Assembly (NCBI RefSeq): GCF_965363235.1
Contig: NC_134850.1
Coordinates: forward strand, 40,048,602-40,112,601
DNA length: 64,000 nucleotides
Origin: Mytilus galloprovincialis
Lineage: Eukaryota > Mollusca > Bivalvia > Mytilida > Mytilidae
Direction of reading: 5' to 3'
A program made the translations under genes and the position numbers. The notes beneath the pieces are model-generated. The model saw nothing but the letters and a program-made list of their open reading frames with translations, ran no database searches and was not told where the DNA came from. Of this stretch, positions 1 through 11,560 are shown one piece after another. Positions within the stretch are counted from its first letter, which is position 1; each line of letters opens with the position of its first letter.

Positions 1-1105
1 AAGGTCACATTCAAGTATTTATATTTCAAATTGGCGAATATGTTTCTTCTACAAATTTGTTTCTTTAAAAACGCGAATCGTAAACTAAAGTGTGTACATA
101 ATTAACATCAATGTACAAATAACTAGTATATTGTCTGTAAAAATTGAAAAATGAATTTCTGGGGAGGGGAGACGTGCATTTTGATTGTTGATTTTGTTAA
201 TAGACAAATATTTATTTAGAAGAATGAAGAAGAAGAATTCCTCTAAATAACTATTAGTCTTTTAACAAAATCAAGAACCAAAATGCACGTCTCCCCTCCA
301 CAGAAATGTATTTCTAAATTAAGGAGACGTGCATTTTGGTTGTTGATTTTGTCAATAGACAAATATTTATTTAGAAAAACGAAGAAGAAGAAGAATCCCT
401 CTAAATAACCATTAGTCTATTAACAAAATCAAGAACCAAAATGCACGTCTCCCCTTCACAGGAATGTATTTCTAAATTTTGGAGACGTCACGGAATTTTG
501 GTTGTTGATTTTGTTAATAAACAAATATGTATTTATTAGAACGAAGAAGAAGAAGAATCCCTCTAAATAACTATTAGTCTTTTAACAAAATCAAGAACCA
601 AAATGCACGTCTCCCCTCCACAGAAATGTATTTTTAAATTAAGGAGACGTGCATTTTGGTTGTTGATTTTGTCAATAGACAAATATTTATTTAGAAAAAC
701 GAAGAAGAAGAAGAATCCCTCTAAATAACCATTAGTCTATTAACAAAATCAAGAACCAAAATGCACGTCTCCCCTCCACAGGAATGTATTTCTAAATTTT
801 GGAGACGTCACGGAATTTTGGTTGTTGATTTTGTTAATAAACAAATATGTATTTATTAGAACGAAGAAGAAGAAGAATCCCTCTAAATAACTATTAGTCT
901 ATTAACAAAATCAAGAACCATAATGCACGTCTCCTCCCCCCCCCCCCCAAAAAAAAAACAGAAATGTATTTTTAAATTTTGACAAAAAGCATACCAGTAA
1001 TTTGCACATCGTGGTTAATTATGTACACACTTTATTTGACGATTCGCGTTCTTCATAAACAAATTTTAAGAAGCAACTTATCCATAAATTCTTGAATGTG
1101 ACCTT
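1..1105. repeat. Fold-back element: inverted arms around five tandem hairpin units
   Basis: The left arm (1-106, possibly cut by the window edge) is the reverse complement of the right arm (1014-1105): AAGGTCACATTCAAG at 1-15 matches CTTGAATGTGACCTT at 1091-1105, and the arms stay similar along their length, ending in GTGTGTACATAATTAAC at 90-106. Between them lie five hairpin units (about 161-300, 322-455, 481-617, 642-774, 801-939). Each has arms of about 40 bp (GGAGACGTGCATTTTGG ... CCAAAATGCACGTCTCC) around a loop rich in GAAGAAGAAG. Units 2+3 and 4+5 repeat as a 320-bp pair. No coding sequence is seen. It is probably a non-autonomous DNA element of fold-back type; the superfamily is unknown. 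Confidence 0.8.
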
Positions 1106-2173
1106 TATTTTCCGATTTGTTAGTTTTCAGATTGCATTTTTTTTCAGTAAAAAATGAGAATTTACCTTCAAGAGAAACCATTATAAAAAGAATTTGGATA
1201 TCTAATGAATCAAGAGTACGTTTCGTGAACACACTCCTTTTAAAGCAGTGAAAAATAACAGGATTGGGGGGAAATATGTGAATTCAATAAAGAAAAAAAT
1301 CATACTTAATTCAGTAAAAACAGACATGTTGATTCTAACAAAAAGCCGTATTGTTCTTTCGAAACAATATCTTAAACCCTGAAAGACATTCCCAGATCGT
1401 ATATTCCTATGTCTCTGCATTCCCTTTTGCAGTAATTTACATACAGTAGTCAGTAAGCAAACTTTAGCGAGCATACAACATGACAGTATCCTTCTTCTCC
1501 TCCTGGTGTTGTTCACATTCAGCAGAAAAAAGTAAAAAAATGAATAATATATAACAGTAAAAAGCATTGTTCGATTAATCGTTCTGGGCTAGAAACAGTC
1601 AAATCTCTCACAAAATTAAGATTTATAGATTTTCTATTAAATAAATTCTTTAATATGATACGCTAGATTTAGAAAAACAGTTTTCATTGAAGGTAAAGTT
1701 GTGGTTTGTTTCACATTTCAGTTTTTACACAATATCACACATTCTTAATAGTTAAATTGCAGTATTTTGCATAAGTTCGACTAAACACCATAGACTGTTA
1801 TAACTATAAAAAAAACCAACAAGATAGTTTTACTTAGTATTTACAAAAATGTTTTCTTAGCAAAGAGGAGAGTTTTCTAGTAATCAAAAATATTGAAATT
1901 GGGGATTAACATTTGTATATATGTTTTCTTCTAAGACTTCTAAAAGTTTCGCGACAAGAAAAAAATGTGATTCCAAACTTAAAGTGAGATGCTACTAGTT
2001 ACCAGAACGATTTCAACAGGTTTGAACATCAATTAGGAACATATATATTAGATATACTGTTCCCAGCATCAATGTAACATTGAGAATAGCCATTTAAATT
2101 AAAAAAAAAAAACATGTATAAGATAATAGAAAAAAATAAACAAATACAATGTATGAATAAAAAAATAACAACA
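1106..2173. other. No gene seen
   Basis: AT-rich sequence with short open frames of low-complexity composition only. I see no splice-flanked coding segment, RNA gene or clear repeat here. Confidence 0.5.
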
Positions 2174-2713
2174 AAACCTTCTGATCTGGCACCTTTGATT
2201 ACTTAACTGTTTGTTGATTTTTAACAAAACTGTGTTGATCGGTCTACTAAATTAAAAAGTACAATTTCTAAACATTTAAAAATGTTGTTATAAATGAGAA
2301 AAAAAAATCTATTGATTTTTTTTGTAAACAGAGCATTATGGTTAAATAGAAAATGAGTTTGAAAGACGTGTGTACAGATACTTTTTCAATTGAATGGTGA
2401 CCAGATAGAAGCAAGGTCATAAAAGTAACAAAAATAATAAAATAATAAAAACAATACATAAAAAACAACAAAACCTCCTGATCTGGCACCTTTTGTGATT
2501 GTATACAAAAGTGTGTGGGCATTTTCACTTCTTAATTAAATGTTTTTATTTCTAAGATTCAAAATGCAGTTGTAACAATGAAGAACAAAAATTAACTTAA
2601 AATCTATTGATATCTAGTTTGAGTGTAATGGTAAAATAACAAATGATTTTGAAAGAAGTATGTGCAAAAACATTTTTAAATTGATGGTGACCAGATGGGA
2701 GCAAGGTAAAAAA
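2174..2713. repeat. Diverged tandem duplication, about 295 bp per copy
   Basis: Copy 1 (2174-2420) and copy 2 (2468-2713) share CTGATCTGGCACCTTT, then AAATCTATTGAT, then ATGGTGACCAGAT followed by GAAGCAAGGT or GGAGCAAGGT. Small gaps and many substitutions separate them, so the duplication is not recent. The open frames inside are not conserved between copies. Confidence 0.65.
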
Positions 2714-2879
2714 TTAAGTGCTGATTTCAGTTCTCACTCTTTCCCCTTCCACTTAAAATTTACACAAAACAAACAAAAACAACAATAAACTTTGTTGAAG
2801 CTAATTTAAATTGTGATCACTCAACTGAGTTCTGAAATCAACAACTTCATGCAAAATCTAAAAAATCTATGTTTTTGTA

Positions 2880-2990
2880 TTTTTTTTATTGTATTTTTAA
2901 TACATTTTTCTTTTTTTTTTTTTTTTACATTTTTTCATTTTTTTTTTTTTTTCTATTTCTTTTTTATTTATTTATTTCTTTTTTTTGCAA
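2880..2990. repeat. Poly-T-rich low-complexity tract
   Basis: Runs of T of up to about 15, broken by single C or A bases. The 81-residue phenylalanine-rich frame over it is an artefact of the tract. Confidence 0.8.
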
Positions 2991-3329
2991 TTTTCTATAT
3001 GCTTAAGTTCAATCAGAACCAATCAGTCCATATACTCGAATCAAAACTCCTTGGCTAGCACAAGCAGTTGCTATTGGGATTAGCATGTGTAATTATGGCA
3101 AGCACAAGCATGTATAAATCATGAATTATCAAATTTTGATATTAACTGAGAAGTAGTTATATCCAGAGCATATGGTGTTTGAAAGCACAAATATTTAAGG
3201 GCCCAATTGTGTGTTTAACATTAATATTAGTCAGTCCCTTTCTTTTATCATCTTTTAGACTTACTTTTAAATTTTTATTGTCTTTTGATTTCTATTATTA
3301 AGGTAAAAATCAATTAACAGTATCATAAA

Positions 3330-3460
3330 TGGCACAAAAGCATACATGTTATAGCACAAACAAGTAGTAGCATAAATACGTATAACACAAACAAGTAAAA
3401 GCACAAACAATTAGTAACACAAACAAGAAATAGCACAAACAAATAAAAGCACGAAAGGTA
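3330..3460. repeat. Degenerate short tandem repeat AGCACAAACAAGTA
   Basis: About eight loosely spaced copies of AGCACAAACAAGTA-like units (some with AACACAAACAAG) with a period near 16. It lies in the 3' flank of the gene that ends at 3632. Confidence 0.6.
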
Positions 3461-3611
3461 AAAACAAGTTCGGTTACATTTAAATCACACACATATAATT
3501 ACAATCCGATGGTATTCTTATAACTCAAATTATGCACTTGCTTGATATTGATCTTATATTACTTTTTGGAACCATAAGTATTATTGCAACAACGTATTAT
3601 AGCAGTATTCA

Positions 3612-3617
3612 TTTATT
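3612..3617 (-). promoter_or_regulatory. Candidate polyadenylation signal AATAAA
   Basis: TTTATT on the plus strand reads AATAAA on the minus strand, 15 bases past the stop codon of the proline-rich protein gene. The spacing suits a short 3' UTR, though such hexamers are frequent in AT-rich DNA. Confidence 0.4.
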
Positions 3618-3631
3618 TACTATTTTTCCAT

Positions 3632-4312
3632 CTAATAAAGCCTCTTCCTTTGGCGTGGAGGAAGTGTCTTTCTGTCCCCACCTTTCTGTTGTGACTGTCC
3701 GCGAATGTTCCTCTCAGATCCACATCGTTGAGTCACAGAAGGAGGAGTTGGCATGTAGTTTAATACTTCAGGTCCCAAACCAAGCTGTGTATTGGGATGT
3801 GGAAATATATCCATTTGCTCCAGTTTAACAGTAGTTTTACGCTTATAATAGAATGGGCCATCTTCTTTTGGTACTGTTGGCATATGTGGTTGATCTTCAC
3901 GTTGTACGGTTGGTGGCTGTGGCATAAAAGCATGTCTCACCCCACGTGGGCCAGGTGGTGGGCGTGGCATATGCATGCGCTCTTCATTACGTGACATAGA
4001 TGGTGGGCGTGGCATATATGCATGTTCTTGTCCTTCTCCACATGACATAGGTAGTGGACGTGGTACCAGAGCCCCTTTAATGTGTGGTTCTGGTGATGAA
4101 GAAAGATGAGTTCCCTCTCCATGTGGCATAGTTGGTGGTCCAGCGTATAATGGACTAGTTCTACGTGATGGTGGCATAGTTGGTGGTCCAGCGTGTAAAG
4201 GACTAGCTCTTCGTGATGGTGGCATAGGTATGTTCAATGGGCTGTCATTTCGGTTATATGATATAACACTGAGTTCAGATGGTGATAATATTCTCTCAGT
4301 TGATACATGGTC
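3632..4312 (-). CDS. Proline-rich protein gene, terminal coding exon 3
   Basis: Acceptor TTTTTTTAG directly before 4312. Encodes residues 154-379 (start DHVSTERILSPSE) with the Met-Pro-Arg repeats and the basic tail, ending at the stop 3634-3632. The repeats are imperfect, as in a slowly expanding disordered region. Confidence 0.75.
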   Translation of the reverse strand, partial: DHVSTERILSPSELSVISYNRNDSPLNIPMPPSRRASPLHAGPPTMPPSRRTSPLYAGPPTMPHGEGTHLSSSPEPHIKGALVPRPLPMSCGEGQEHAYMPRPPSMSRNEERMHMPRPPPGPRGVRHAFMPQPPTVQREDQPHMPTVPKEDGPFYYKRKTTVKLEQMDIFPHPNTQLGLGPEVLNYMPTPPSVTQRCGSERNIRGQSQQKGGDRKTLPPRQRKRLY

Positions 4313-5227
4313 CTAAAAAAAGCAATTTGTTTATTCGTTTTAGTTATACTTGTCATTTCCATTGGATTCGGGGGAGAAACTTCATTTTTTGCAAACCATG
4401 AAATTTTAAATCGGATTTAAAATTAACCAACCAACTAATGATTAGAATATGTTAAATAAAAAAAATATTGAATTAAATTGTCTAGTATTTCACGTACCTC
4501 TCTGTGCATTCTAGTGCAAGGTCTGTTATCTAAATCATCCTCAAGCTTAACTATTTCCTTTGGAACTACTTTTATTTGGAGCTGGTGCCTAGCAGCAATT
4601 TTAATTTTATCTTCAACATCAGGAAAGTGGAAACCAGGCTTCATCTGGTATATATCCAAGTAGGAGGTGCCATCAGTTATAGGCTTAGGCTCTGGTGCAT
4701 ATGGGTTTACACCTCTCACTAAAACAATAAAGATGTACAGTTTAGAAAAACATAATACATAGACTGGTTAACATATTTTGAACACGGTAAGGTATACGGT
4801 ATCTATTTGGTTTGAATTCGTAAACACCAGCACTTCCTTACATGCTAGTTTTTTGTTGTTCCATGATTCATAGTTGTCTCATTAACAACCATACCAAGTT
4901 TCCTCTTTAAAACTGCTTCTTCAACAGATTTACCTCCTCCCAGTGCTCTTTAAAAAGACTTTGGTCCGTTCCTTTTTTAATGTACTTACTTTTAGTATTA
5001 CCAGTATTGGCATCTGGTAATTTTGGCAAGAAATTGTTGAGGTTTACATCAATGAGGTTAGCTGGCTTTCCATTTTTGTTACGTGGCATCACTCTGTTTA
5101 CAGGATATTCCACTTTCTGTCCACCGAGTCCATTTCTAATAGCTCCACGGTTAAGAAGATGGCGCTGTGGCTTTTTATCTGTCTTCTGTACATTGACATA
5201 CACCGGCGGCTTGTTAGGCTTGGTCAT
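3632..5227 (-). CDS. Unrecognised basic proline-rich protein, 379 aa, three coding exons
   Basis: Join 5227-4990, 4718-4498, 4312-3632 (238, 221 and 681 bp; total 1140 bp, 379 residues plus stop). Introns of 271 and 185 bp start GTAAGT and GTACGT, end in AG after a T-rich run, and keep the frame. Residues 1-80 are basic and polar. Residues 81-153 contain YAPEPKPITDGTSYLDIYQ and look globular. From about 183 to 300 the protein is Pro/Met/Arg-rich with repeats such as MPPSRRASPLHAGPPT / MPPSRRTSPLYAGPPT and MPRPPSM / MPRPPPG. The C-terminus is strongly basic (PPRQRKRLY). No signal peptide or membrane segment is visible. I do not recognise the family; the composition suggests an intrinsically disordered scaffold or nucleic-acid-associated protein, which is inference only. 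The exon structure is well supported and the function is unknown. Confidence 0.75.
4498..4718 (-). CDS. Proline-rich protein gene, coding exon 2
   Basis: Acceptor TTATTGTTTTAG at 4719-4730; the split codon A|TG gives Met80. Encodes residues 80-153, the least disordered part of the protein (YLDIYQMKPGFHFPDVEDK, then a basic stretch). Donor GTACGT begins at 4497, phase 0. Confidence 0.75.
4990..5227 (-). CDS. Proline-rich protein gene, coding exon 1
   Basis: Starts at ATG 5227-5225 and encodes residues 1-79 plus one base (phase 1), starting MTKPNKPPVYVNVQKT. CTTTATTTCTGTAG sits immediately before the ATG, a good splice acceptor, so the transcript probably has an upstream 5' UTR exon that I could not place. 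Donor GTAAGT begins at 4989. Confidence 0.75.
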
Positions 5228-5454
5228 CTACAGAAATAAAGAACACAGTTATATCTTGAGTTGATGGACCGTTACAGAATATTTGTTGCACAGATGACAA
5301 CGCATAGATCTATGCTCTGTGACATACTGAATTAGACTCATCACCCTGGTTTGTATGGTGCAGGACCTGCTTACATTTTTTGGACCACCTGAGGTCACCC
5401 CTGGTACGTAGTTGATGGGGTTCGTGTTGCGAAGATGTGTTTTGAATACTGTGG

Positions 5455-5625
5455 TTATAAAAAAGAAGATGTGGTATGATTGTCAATGAGACAACTATCC
5501 ACAAAAGACCAAAATGACACAGACATTAACAACTATAGGTCACCGTACGGACTTCAACAATGAGCAAAGCTTGTCTGTTAATCCTTTTTTTTAAATGCCC
5601 TTGTCAGTTTATTATCGACAAATGA
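5455..5625. repeat. Dispersed repeat H (GATGTGGTATGATTG family)
   Basis: GATGTGGTATGATTGTCAATG, then CAACTATAGGTCACCGTACGG and CTTCAACAATGAGCAAAGC, match 30000-30120 and, more loosely, 34400-34500 and 57745-57850 (opposite strand). It lies about 230 bp upstream of the proline-rich protein's first coding exon. The longest copy (30000-30340) continues into sequence that is the reverse complement of the retroelement 3' tail at 10800-10880, so H probably derives from such a tail. Confidence 0.7.
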
Positions 5626-7160
5626 GTTTGAATGTTCCTTTGGTATCTATCGTCTCTCTTTTGTAATGTATTTTTTGGCCTCAGTGAATATCAGTTTTTC
5701 TAAAGTCAATAAAACCACACATTTACCTCATCAAAAGACAGTAATTGTATAATACATATTTTAGAGAAATACTGGATGAGATATCTTGTAACCTTGTATA
5801 GTTCATAAGATATCTAATACTAGTATATTTTTAATATGCAGTATATTTTAGAGAAATACTTGATGAAATATCTTGTTAAGATATCTTTAATCTTAATTAG
5901 TTAGTAAAATATCGGTATATTATTAACTTTATAAGATGTATTTTACGAATTTCCGGATATTAAAAGGCGCGTGTACGGACTTTCCTGCACTGAGATGTGG
6001 ATCTGATATTTGTGATAATAATGCACTGTGTTCGGCTCTTTGCGCAGATCTTCTAAATGACAACAAGGCGCTTGTACGGCCTTCTACGTATATCTTATAA
6101 ATGACAGTTGAATAACAAGAGATATACCACAGTTATATATACTGATTTGGTTTTGTACTACTTTTCTTTCCTTCTTTATATATCACAGGATAAATATATT
6201 TTAATTTGAGATTTTAGTTTTTTTTTTAGACAAGTACACATTTGTTCAGAAACTATAACGTTCAAACTACCTTAGGCATGCTTTGATATTAAAAATGATG
6301 ATCAGAATGCTTTTACCTGTTAGCGTCTTTTTCACTATTGTTTCCCTATTCAAAATTTTCGTCTTAGTGTATAAAGAATGAAGCTTGAAATAGACGTACT
6401 AAGTACCTTTATTTTGTTAACGTGAAGCGTCTTAATTTCTGTTTCATATACATACATTTTAATCGACATTTTTAAAGAAGTTTCAATTTTTTTACGTTCC
6501 TCAACATATAAATGGTTTTGAAACAAATCATCTTTGAATATTTGGTAATTTCTCATAATGTACCGTACTGGAACATCGAAAAAATGCGCTTCACTATTGT
6601 TGATGACGCGACGTTAAATAACAATCAATCTATCTATTGTCGACGTCACAGTAGAATCTGAGTGTGGGTCGCCGTGAAATATTCTATGTAAATCGGATAT
6701 TTTGATATGAATCTTTTTTTTTGCAATTTTTAATTCATAGTTTTCTATATTCCATGTATACTCTTTAAAAATAACTCATATTTGTTTTTAAAAACCCATC
6801 ATAAGATAGGCTGATGTGACACGATGCCGCTGAAACTGAAGACTACAATGAAATAGTAGTAAAACAGATGTTTCTGATTCCTTTATAAAATGTTCAGGTG
6901 TCAGTATTTGAATGCAACATAAAATCATTTCTATTGGTACATACGTTCATATTCCATTAACAATAAAAAAAAAAAAAAAAAAAAGTTTAAAACTTTATCG
7001 TTTCTTGAACTGATTTGTACAGTGAAGTTCCTGCCGATAGTTGGAATTTAATATTTTGCAGACTTTAACACCGAAAAAAAAAACAAAATATGACAAAGAT
7101 GTAAAAACTTACATTTCTAGAGCTCTTGGCTGTAGGAAATACCAATATCTTCCGACAAAT
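5626..7160. other. No gene seen
   Basis: AT-rich. Two related stretches (about 5755-5800 and 5845-5895) share TATTTTAGAGAAATACT, a small local duplication. A 22-base A run ends near 6984. Nothing coding is supported. Confidence 0.45.
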
Positions 7161-7164
7161 GTTT

Positions 7165-7350
7165 TGATTTTCTCAGCTGCTATCCGCAACTTGGAGGGCT
7201 ACGGAATGCTGTGGCGTTACCAAGGTTCCAACAATGGAATGCCGTCAAGGTATGATTGGACACAGCACAGCCGCTATGGACTGAAGGGGTGTTACCAACG
7301 ACACAGCAATGGGATGCCATCCGGATGAGACTGCAGCGCATGCACATGCA
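7165..7350. other. Isolated GC-richer patch, unexplained
   Basis: The patch stands out from its AT-rich surroundings and has an internal near-duplication: GTTACCAAGGTTCCAACAATGGAATGCCGTC against GTTACCAACG and CAGCAATGGGATGCCATC about 75 bp later. Open frames exist on both strands, but none has good splice flanks or a known motif. It may be a fragment of a repeat or a decayed exon. Confidence 0.35.
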
Positions 7351-7854
7351 GTTCTGAAACATATCATCTAAAACTGTTACATTATAAAAAAAATACGAAC
7401 AAAGAATATACAAATATCGCATCTCATAATAAAAATATGTCCTTAAAATGTAGAAAGTTAAACTTATAATACAGATGTTATTAATATTTTCACTTCAACT
7501 TCTTTTTTTTTATACTACCAGAGATCGGTAACTTTTCTATATTTGGTCATGCTCCCATAAAAAATATCCGAGATATCCCTTTATTTGTTAAACTACTTAT
7601 TCGTGTACTGCCTTTTATCTTGATTCAACATATTTTCACATTTGTTTTAAATAATCGAAGAAAAATATTTTTTTTCAAAAATGCATAGTTTATGGACAAT
7701 CAATTGAAAGATAAATATAAAGAATGACAGAAATAACACAATATACTGGACAACAGACCACTCCAACCAGCAAATTCCACGGATCTGAAAAATTAACTGA
7801 CAAACAAAAACAAAGACAAACAAAACAACACAAATATGTTTAAAGTCTTTAAAA

Positions 7855-8070
7855 TTGAGAATGGAAATGGGGAATGTGTCAAAGAGACAACAACCCGACC
7901 ATAGAAAAAACAACAGCAGAAGGTCACCAACAGGTCTTCAATGTAGCGAGAAATTCCCGCACCCAGGGGCGTCCCTCAGCTGGCCCCTAAACAAATATAT
8001 ACTAGTTCAGTGATAATGAACGACGGCATACTAATTTCCAAATTGTACACAAAAAACTAAAATTAAAATA
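7855..8070 (-). repeat. Dispersed repeat G (retroelement 3' tail), minus-strand copy
   Basis: GAATGGAAATGGGGAATGTG, GAGACAACAACCCGACCATAG, GGTCACCAACAGGTCTTCAAT and CTAATTTCCAAATTGTACAC are the reverse complement of 10905-11115, which follows the reverse transcriptase fragment. Shorter copies lie at 20060-20105, 25015-25160, 28165-28245 and 48850-48955. Confidence 0.75.
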
Positions 8071-8766
8071 ATTGCACGGTTGGTCTTTATAGGGACTTTG
8101 TAACGACTTTGACTGACTTTGCGGTCCTCGACCGGTCTGTCGGACTTTGCGATGATAGGGTTTAAAATTATCTTAACTGGCTATTAACAATGCAACGGTC
8201 TTTAAAGGTCTAGCCAGTTGTCGTAAGGGATGATGATGATAAAATTGTCAACTGGCTTTGTTTTGGCTTTGTCGCCATATGATACAACAAATGGAAGTGT
8301 GTACCAACGTTGTCTAATATGATAGCCCTTGCACGGTCGGTCAAACGAAACTTGGATGTGAATTATTCGTGTTTATAAATTAAATAATAAGTTTTTTTTT
8401 AAAAATGGTATTCAAAATTAAATAGCATTGCAAAATTATCGCAAATATCACATAAATAATGCAACTCGATGTCAGTCTTGCTTGATATATAAATATTCAA
8501 GAGTATGAATTAAATGCAGAGGGATTTTATTGTCAACATGGTCAATCAAATTAATAAGAAGCCTGAAATTATTCTTGGTACAGGCATTTTCAAATGTAGA
8601 AAATGTTTTATAGCGCTATAACCCTCCATACCTATAACATTTGAAAAGGGAATGATTTTAAATTGCAGTTATCCTCCTTTGCCCATATGTTACATGTACT
8701 GTCCTGTCATATGAAAACTTATTATTTGGATTAAAATAAACCTAGACCATCGTTTGTTGTATTAGA
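8071..8766. other. No gene seen
   Basis: About 8090-8290 has repeated short words (ACTTTG, GGTCTTTA, AACTGGC) in no regular array. No coding segment or RNA gene is supported. Confidence 0.4.
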
Positions 8767-8960
8767 TGGGGGGGGGGGGGGGGCAAGGGGTTTAGCTGTT
8801 ATGCTGTTATGGGGCATTTTAATTCTTTGTTATCTGTTATTCTGAAAATATATTTGCTGTTAGCTGTCATTGTCTTATTCTTTGTTAGCTGTTATTGGGC
8901 TTTTAGTTTTTTTTGTTATCTGTTATTGTGATTATGTATTTGCTGTTAACTGTTATCGAA
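8767..8960. repeat. G-run followed by TTGTTATCTGTTATT-like tandem repeats
   Basis: A run of 15 or more G and GCAAGGGG is followed by degenerate units of the type TTCTTTGTTATCTGTTATT to about 8960. A related segment at 11625-11695 has the same orientation and ends in a C-run (CCCCCCTTGCCCCCCCCC at about 11701-11719) that is the inverse of the G-run. Confidence 0.55.
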
Positions 8961-9739
8961 AATTGAAATGTTAGCATTTTTTGACAGCCACGAACGAACA
9001 TGTTAAATTAGAACTATTCTTAATATGACAAAAAGGAAAACATATGGCCAGGAATATCTGACAAGGATCTCAATTAAAGACTAAGTCCTTACAACCAGTT
9101 AACCTTTTATATTATATGGTACATAGACTCAGCTCTTTTCATAGCAGAACCAAATACATTGTACAATGAAAGTTCCCACCATGTACTGGGTTCAGAAGCT
9201 GCACATAACTCTTTACAAACAAAGATTTATTTCGTCTTCAAGCCATCGTTCCACTACTAAACTATGTACTCTACTTATTAGTAAAAACAAATCAAAAACC
9301 TGATAACAAATTGTTCAAGTAAGGCCTTTGAAAATAGTGGAATAAATTACTTTTGGAGTGTCAAAATTGGTTCGAGGTACTTGATAAATTGCATGCTTAT
9401 AATTGGGGCTTTTGATTTTTCTACCCTATATACAACTTTGCCCCATAGTCTTATTCAGAAAAAAAATCACACACCTCATTAAATGGGCATTTAAAAAAGT
9501 CAGAATGGAAATATATATATTCAAACTCTTTTAGGTCATTTTTTAGTAGCAACAAACACAAGATCTATGTCAATTGGACCTACTTTGATACCGTAACTGC
9601 CCTTGAATTTTTACTAGATATCTTTTTTGTCTCTTTGACATATTCCTCAATTTATTACTCACTATTTAAATTACAAGCATGTGTGAGTTTCTATAACTGT
9701 ACAGAAAAAAAATGCTGAAAAAAAGTATGCTTTAACAAA

Positions 9740-11560
9740 TAAACAGCTACGCCATGAGCGCATGATACGCCCGTCACCTTTTTGAAATATTCAATAACTT
9801 CTCAATGTCATATCAGATATTTATAAAAATCAGTCAATATATATCATGTATATAATCAATACACCAAAGTTTCATGAGAACTGCTGAAAACATTTTTGAG
9901 TTATTGTCCGAAAACTGGAAAATACCATCTGTTTTAATGAATCAACAACCCCTTAACTGAATAACATAAAAATCGGGAAAAAAATAAAAATCGAAAGGTT
10001 GCTTACAACAATAGATATAAACAATTCAGCAAAGTTTCATGAGAAATGCTGAATTGTTCCCTTGTCACCATCTTACGGTGTTTCTCAACTTGTACGATTC
10101 GCTCGTGTATGTAACAATGTTTTAGATTTTAACGAGAGAAATTTATGTATTACTGAAAAAATATTACACCAGGGTTTTCGATATCACAAACTAGTCAAAA
10201 CATTTACTAAATTTTATCATCGGTATAAAGACATCATTCGTAAATATAGCTCAACATGCAGACTTCTAATACGTTCAGGTATTTCACATCCAATTTTTTA
10301 TGGAAATATTCTTTATAAAGCACAAAGGTGTCAGTATTCACCTCATAAACTTACAAAACCTTTGAATAGACTTATTAAGAAGGGATATAATTACGATACT
10401 GTTGTCAAGTCATTAAAGATTGCATATTTTGGCGTTAATATTGAGTCACTGATAAGGTCTTTGCATCGGAACTAAACACATTTATTTTAAAAACAGTTGT
10501 TGGCATGACACGGGTTATGTTCTTCTCATATATGTTATGATGGTATGATACTAAACCCCTAACGGGAAGGATTGTGCCTGATGTTCATATGATGAAATCA
10601 TAATCTTTCAGTCAGTGTAATTGAAGTCTGGAGCTGGCATGTCAGTTAACTGCTAGTAGTCTGTTGTTATTTATGTATTATTGTCATTTTGTTTATTTTC
10701 TTTGGTTGCATCTTCTGACATCAGACTCGGACTTCTCTTGAACTTAATTTTAATGTGCGTATTGTTAGGCGTTTACTTTTCTACATTGGTTAGAGGTATA
10801 GGGGGAGGGTTGAGATCTCACAAACATGTTTAACCCCGCCGCATTTTTGCGCCTGTCCCAAGTCAGGAGCCTCTGGCCTTTGTTAGTCTTGTATTATTTT
10901 AATTTTAGTTTCTTGTGTACAATTTGGAAATTAGTATGGCGTTCATTATCACTGGACTAGTATATATTTGTTTAGGGGCCAGCTGAAGGACGCCTCCGGG
11001 TGCGGGAATTTTTCGCTACATTGAAGACCTGTTGGTGACCCTCTGCTGTTGTTTTTTATTTGGTCGGGTTGTTGTCTCTTTGGCACATTCCCCACTTCCA
11101 TTCTCAATTTTATGAAAACGTTTTTGTGTTAATGCCCGAAAACTAGAAAATCCCCCTTTTAATTAATAAAACCCCTTAACTCGGAAGCGTAAAATCTAAA
11201 ATTTATAAAAATTGAAAGGGAGCTCATGTCAATAGATCTAAACAATTCACCAAAATTCCTTGCAAGTTTGTGAAAGGATTTTTGAGATATTATCAGAAAA
11301 CTGAAAAAAAACACCATTTTTATTGAATAAAACCCCATTACTCAGAAACTTAAAATCTAAAATTTATAAACAAAACGATAGGGAGATCACGTCAATAGAT
11401 ATAAACAATTTCCCAAAGTTTTATGTAAATTGGTTAAAGAGTGTTTGAGTTAGTGTCCGACATGTTGACAACTGACGGACAAGAATATACCAATTACATA
11501 TCTAGATACATAATTCTAAAAACCATGTTCATAGCTAATGGAATTTATTACAAAGGATTA
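9740..11560. repeat. Pearl-like element I with tandem core, split by a retroelement insertion
   Basis: The head AACAGCTACGCCATGAGCGC lies near 9740; a reverse-complement copy of this head lies at 26940-26995. A tandem core follows, with units containing CAAAGTTTCATGAGAACTGC, GTCCGAAAACTGGAAAA and CCCCTTAACT (9860-10052, resuming 11113-11480). The reading between the two halves is broken by 10053-11112. No microsatellite or hairpin end is clear on the right side. Confidence 0.6.
10053..11112 (+). mobile_element. 5'-truncated retroelement fragment: C-terminal RT ORF plus 3' tail
   Basis: About 10062-10475 encodes 137 residues to a stop, including SYGVSQLVRFARVCNNVLDF, GFRYHKLVKTF and KPLNRLIKKGYNYDTVVKSL. 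This resembles the C-terminal region, beyond the catalytic domain, of invertebrate reverse transcriptases I would place nearest the Penelope-like group; the assignment is from memory and tentative. A non-coding tail to 11112 follows, with ACCCCGCCGCATTTTTGCGCC, AGTCAGGAGCCTCTGGCC and the repeat G segment. The abrupt 5' end and intact 3' tail fit truncated target-primed insertion. It sits inside repeat I. Confidence 0.6.

Noticed and set aside
3532-3994. Plus-strand frames opposite the proline-rich gene
   Set aside because: Shadows of the spliced minus-strand gene, without splice support of their own.
7041-7422. Frames on both strands over the GC-richer patch
   Set aside because: No motif, no splice flanks and an internal repeat; recorded as an unexplained patch.
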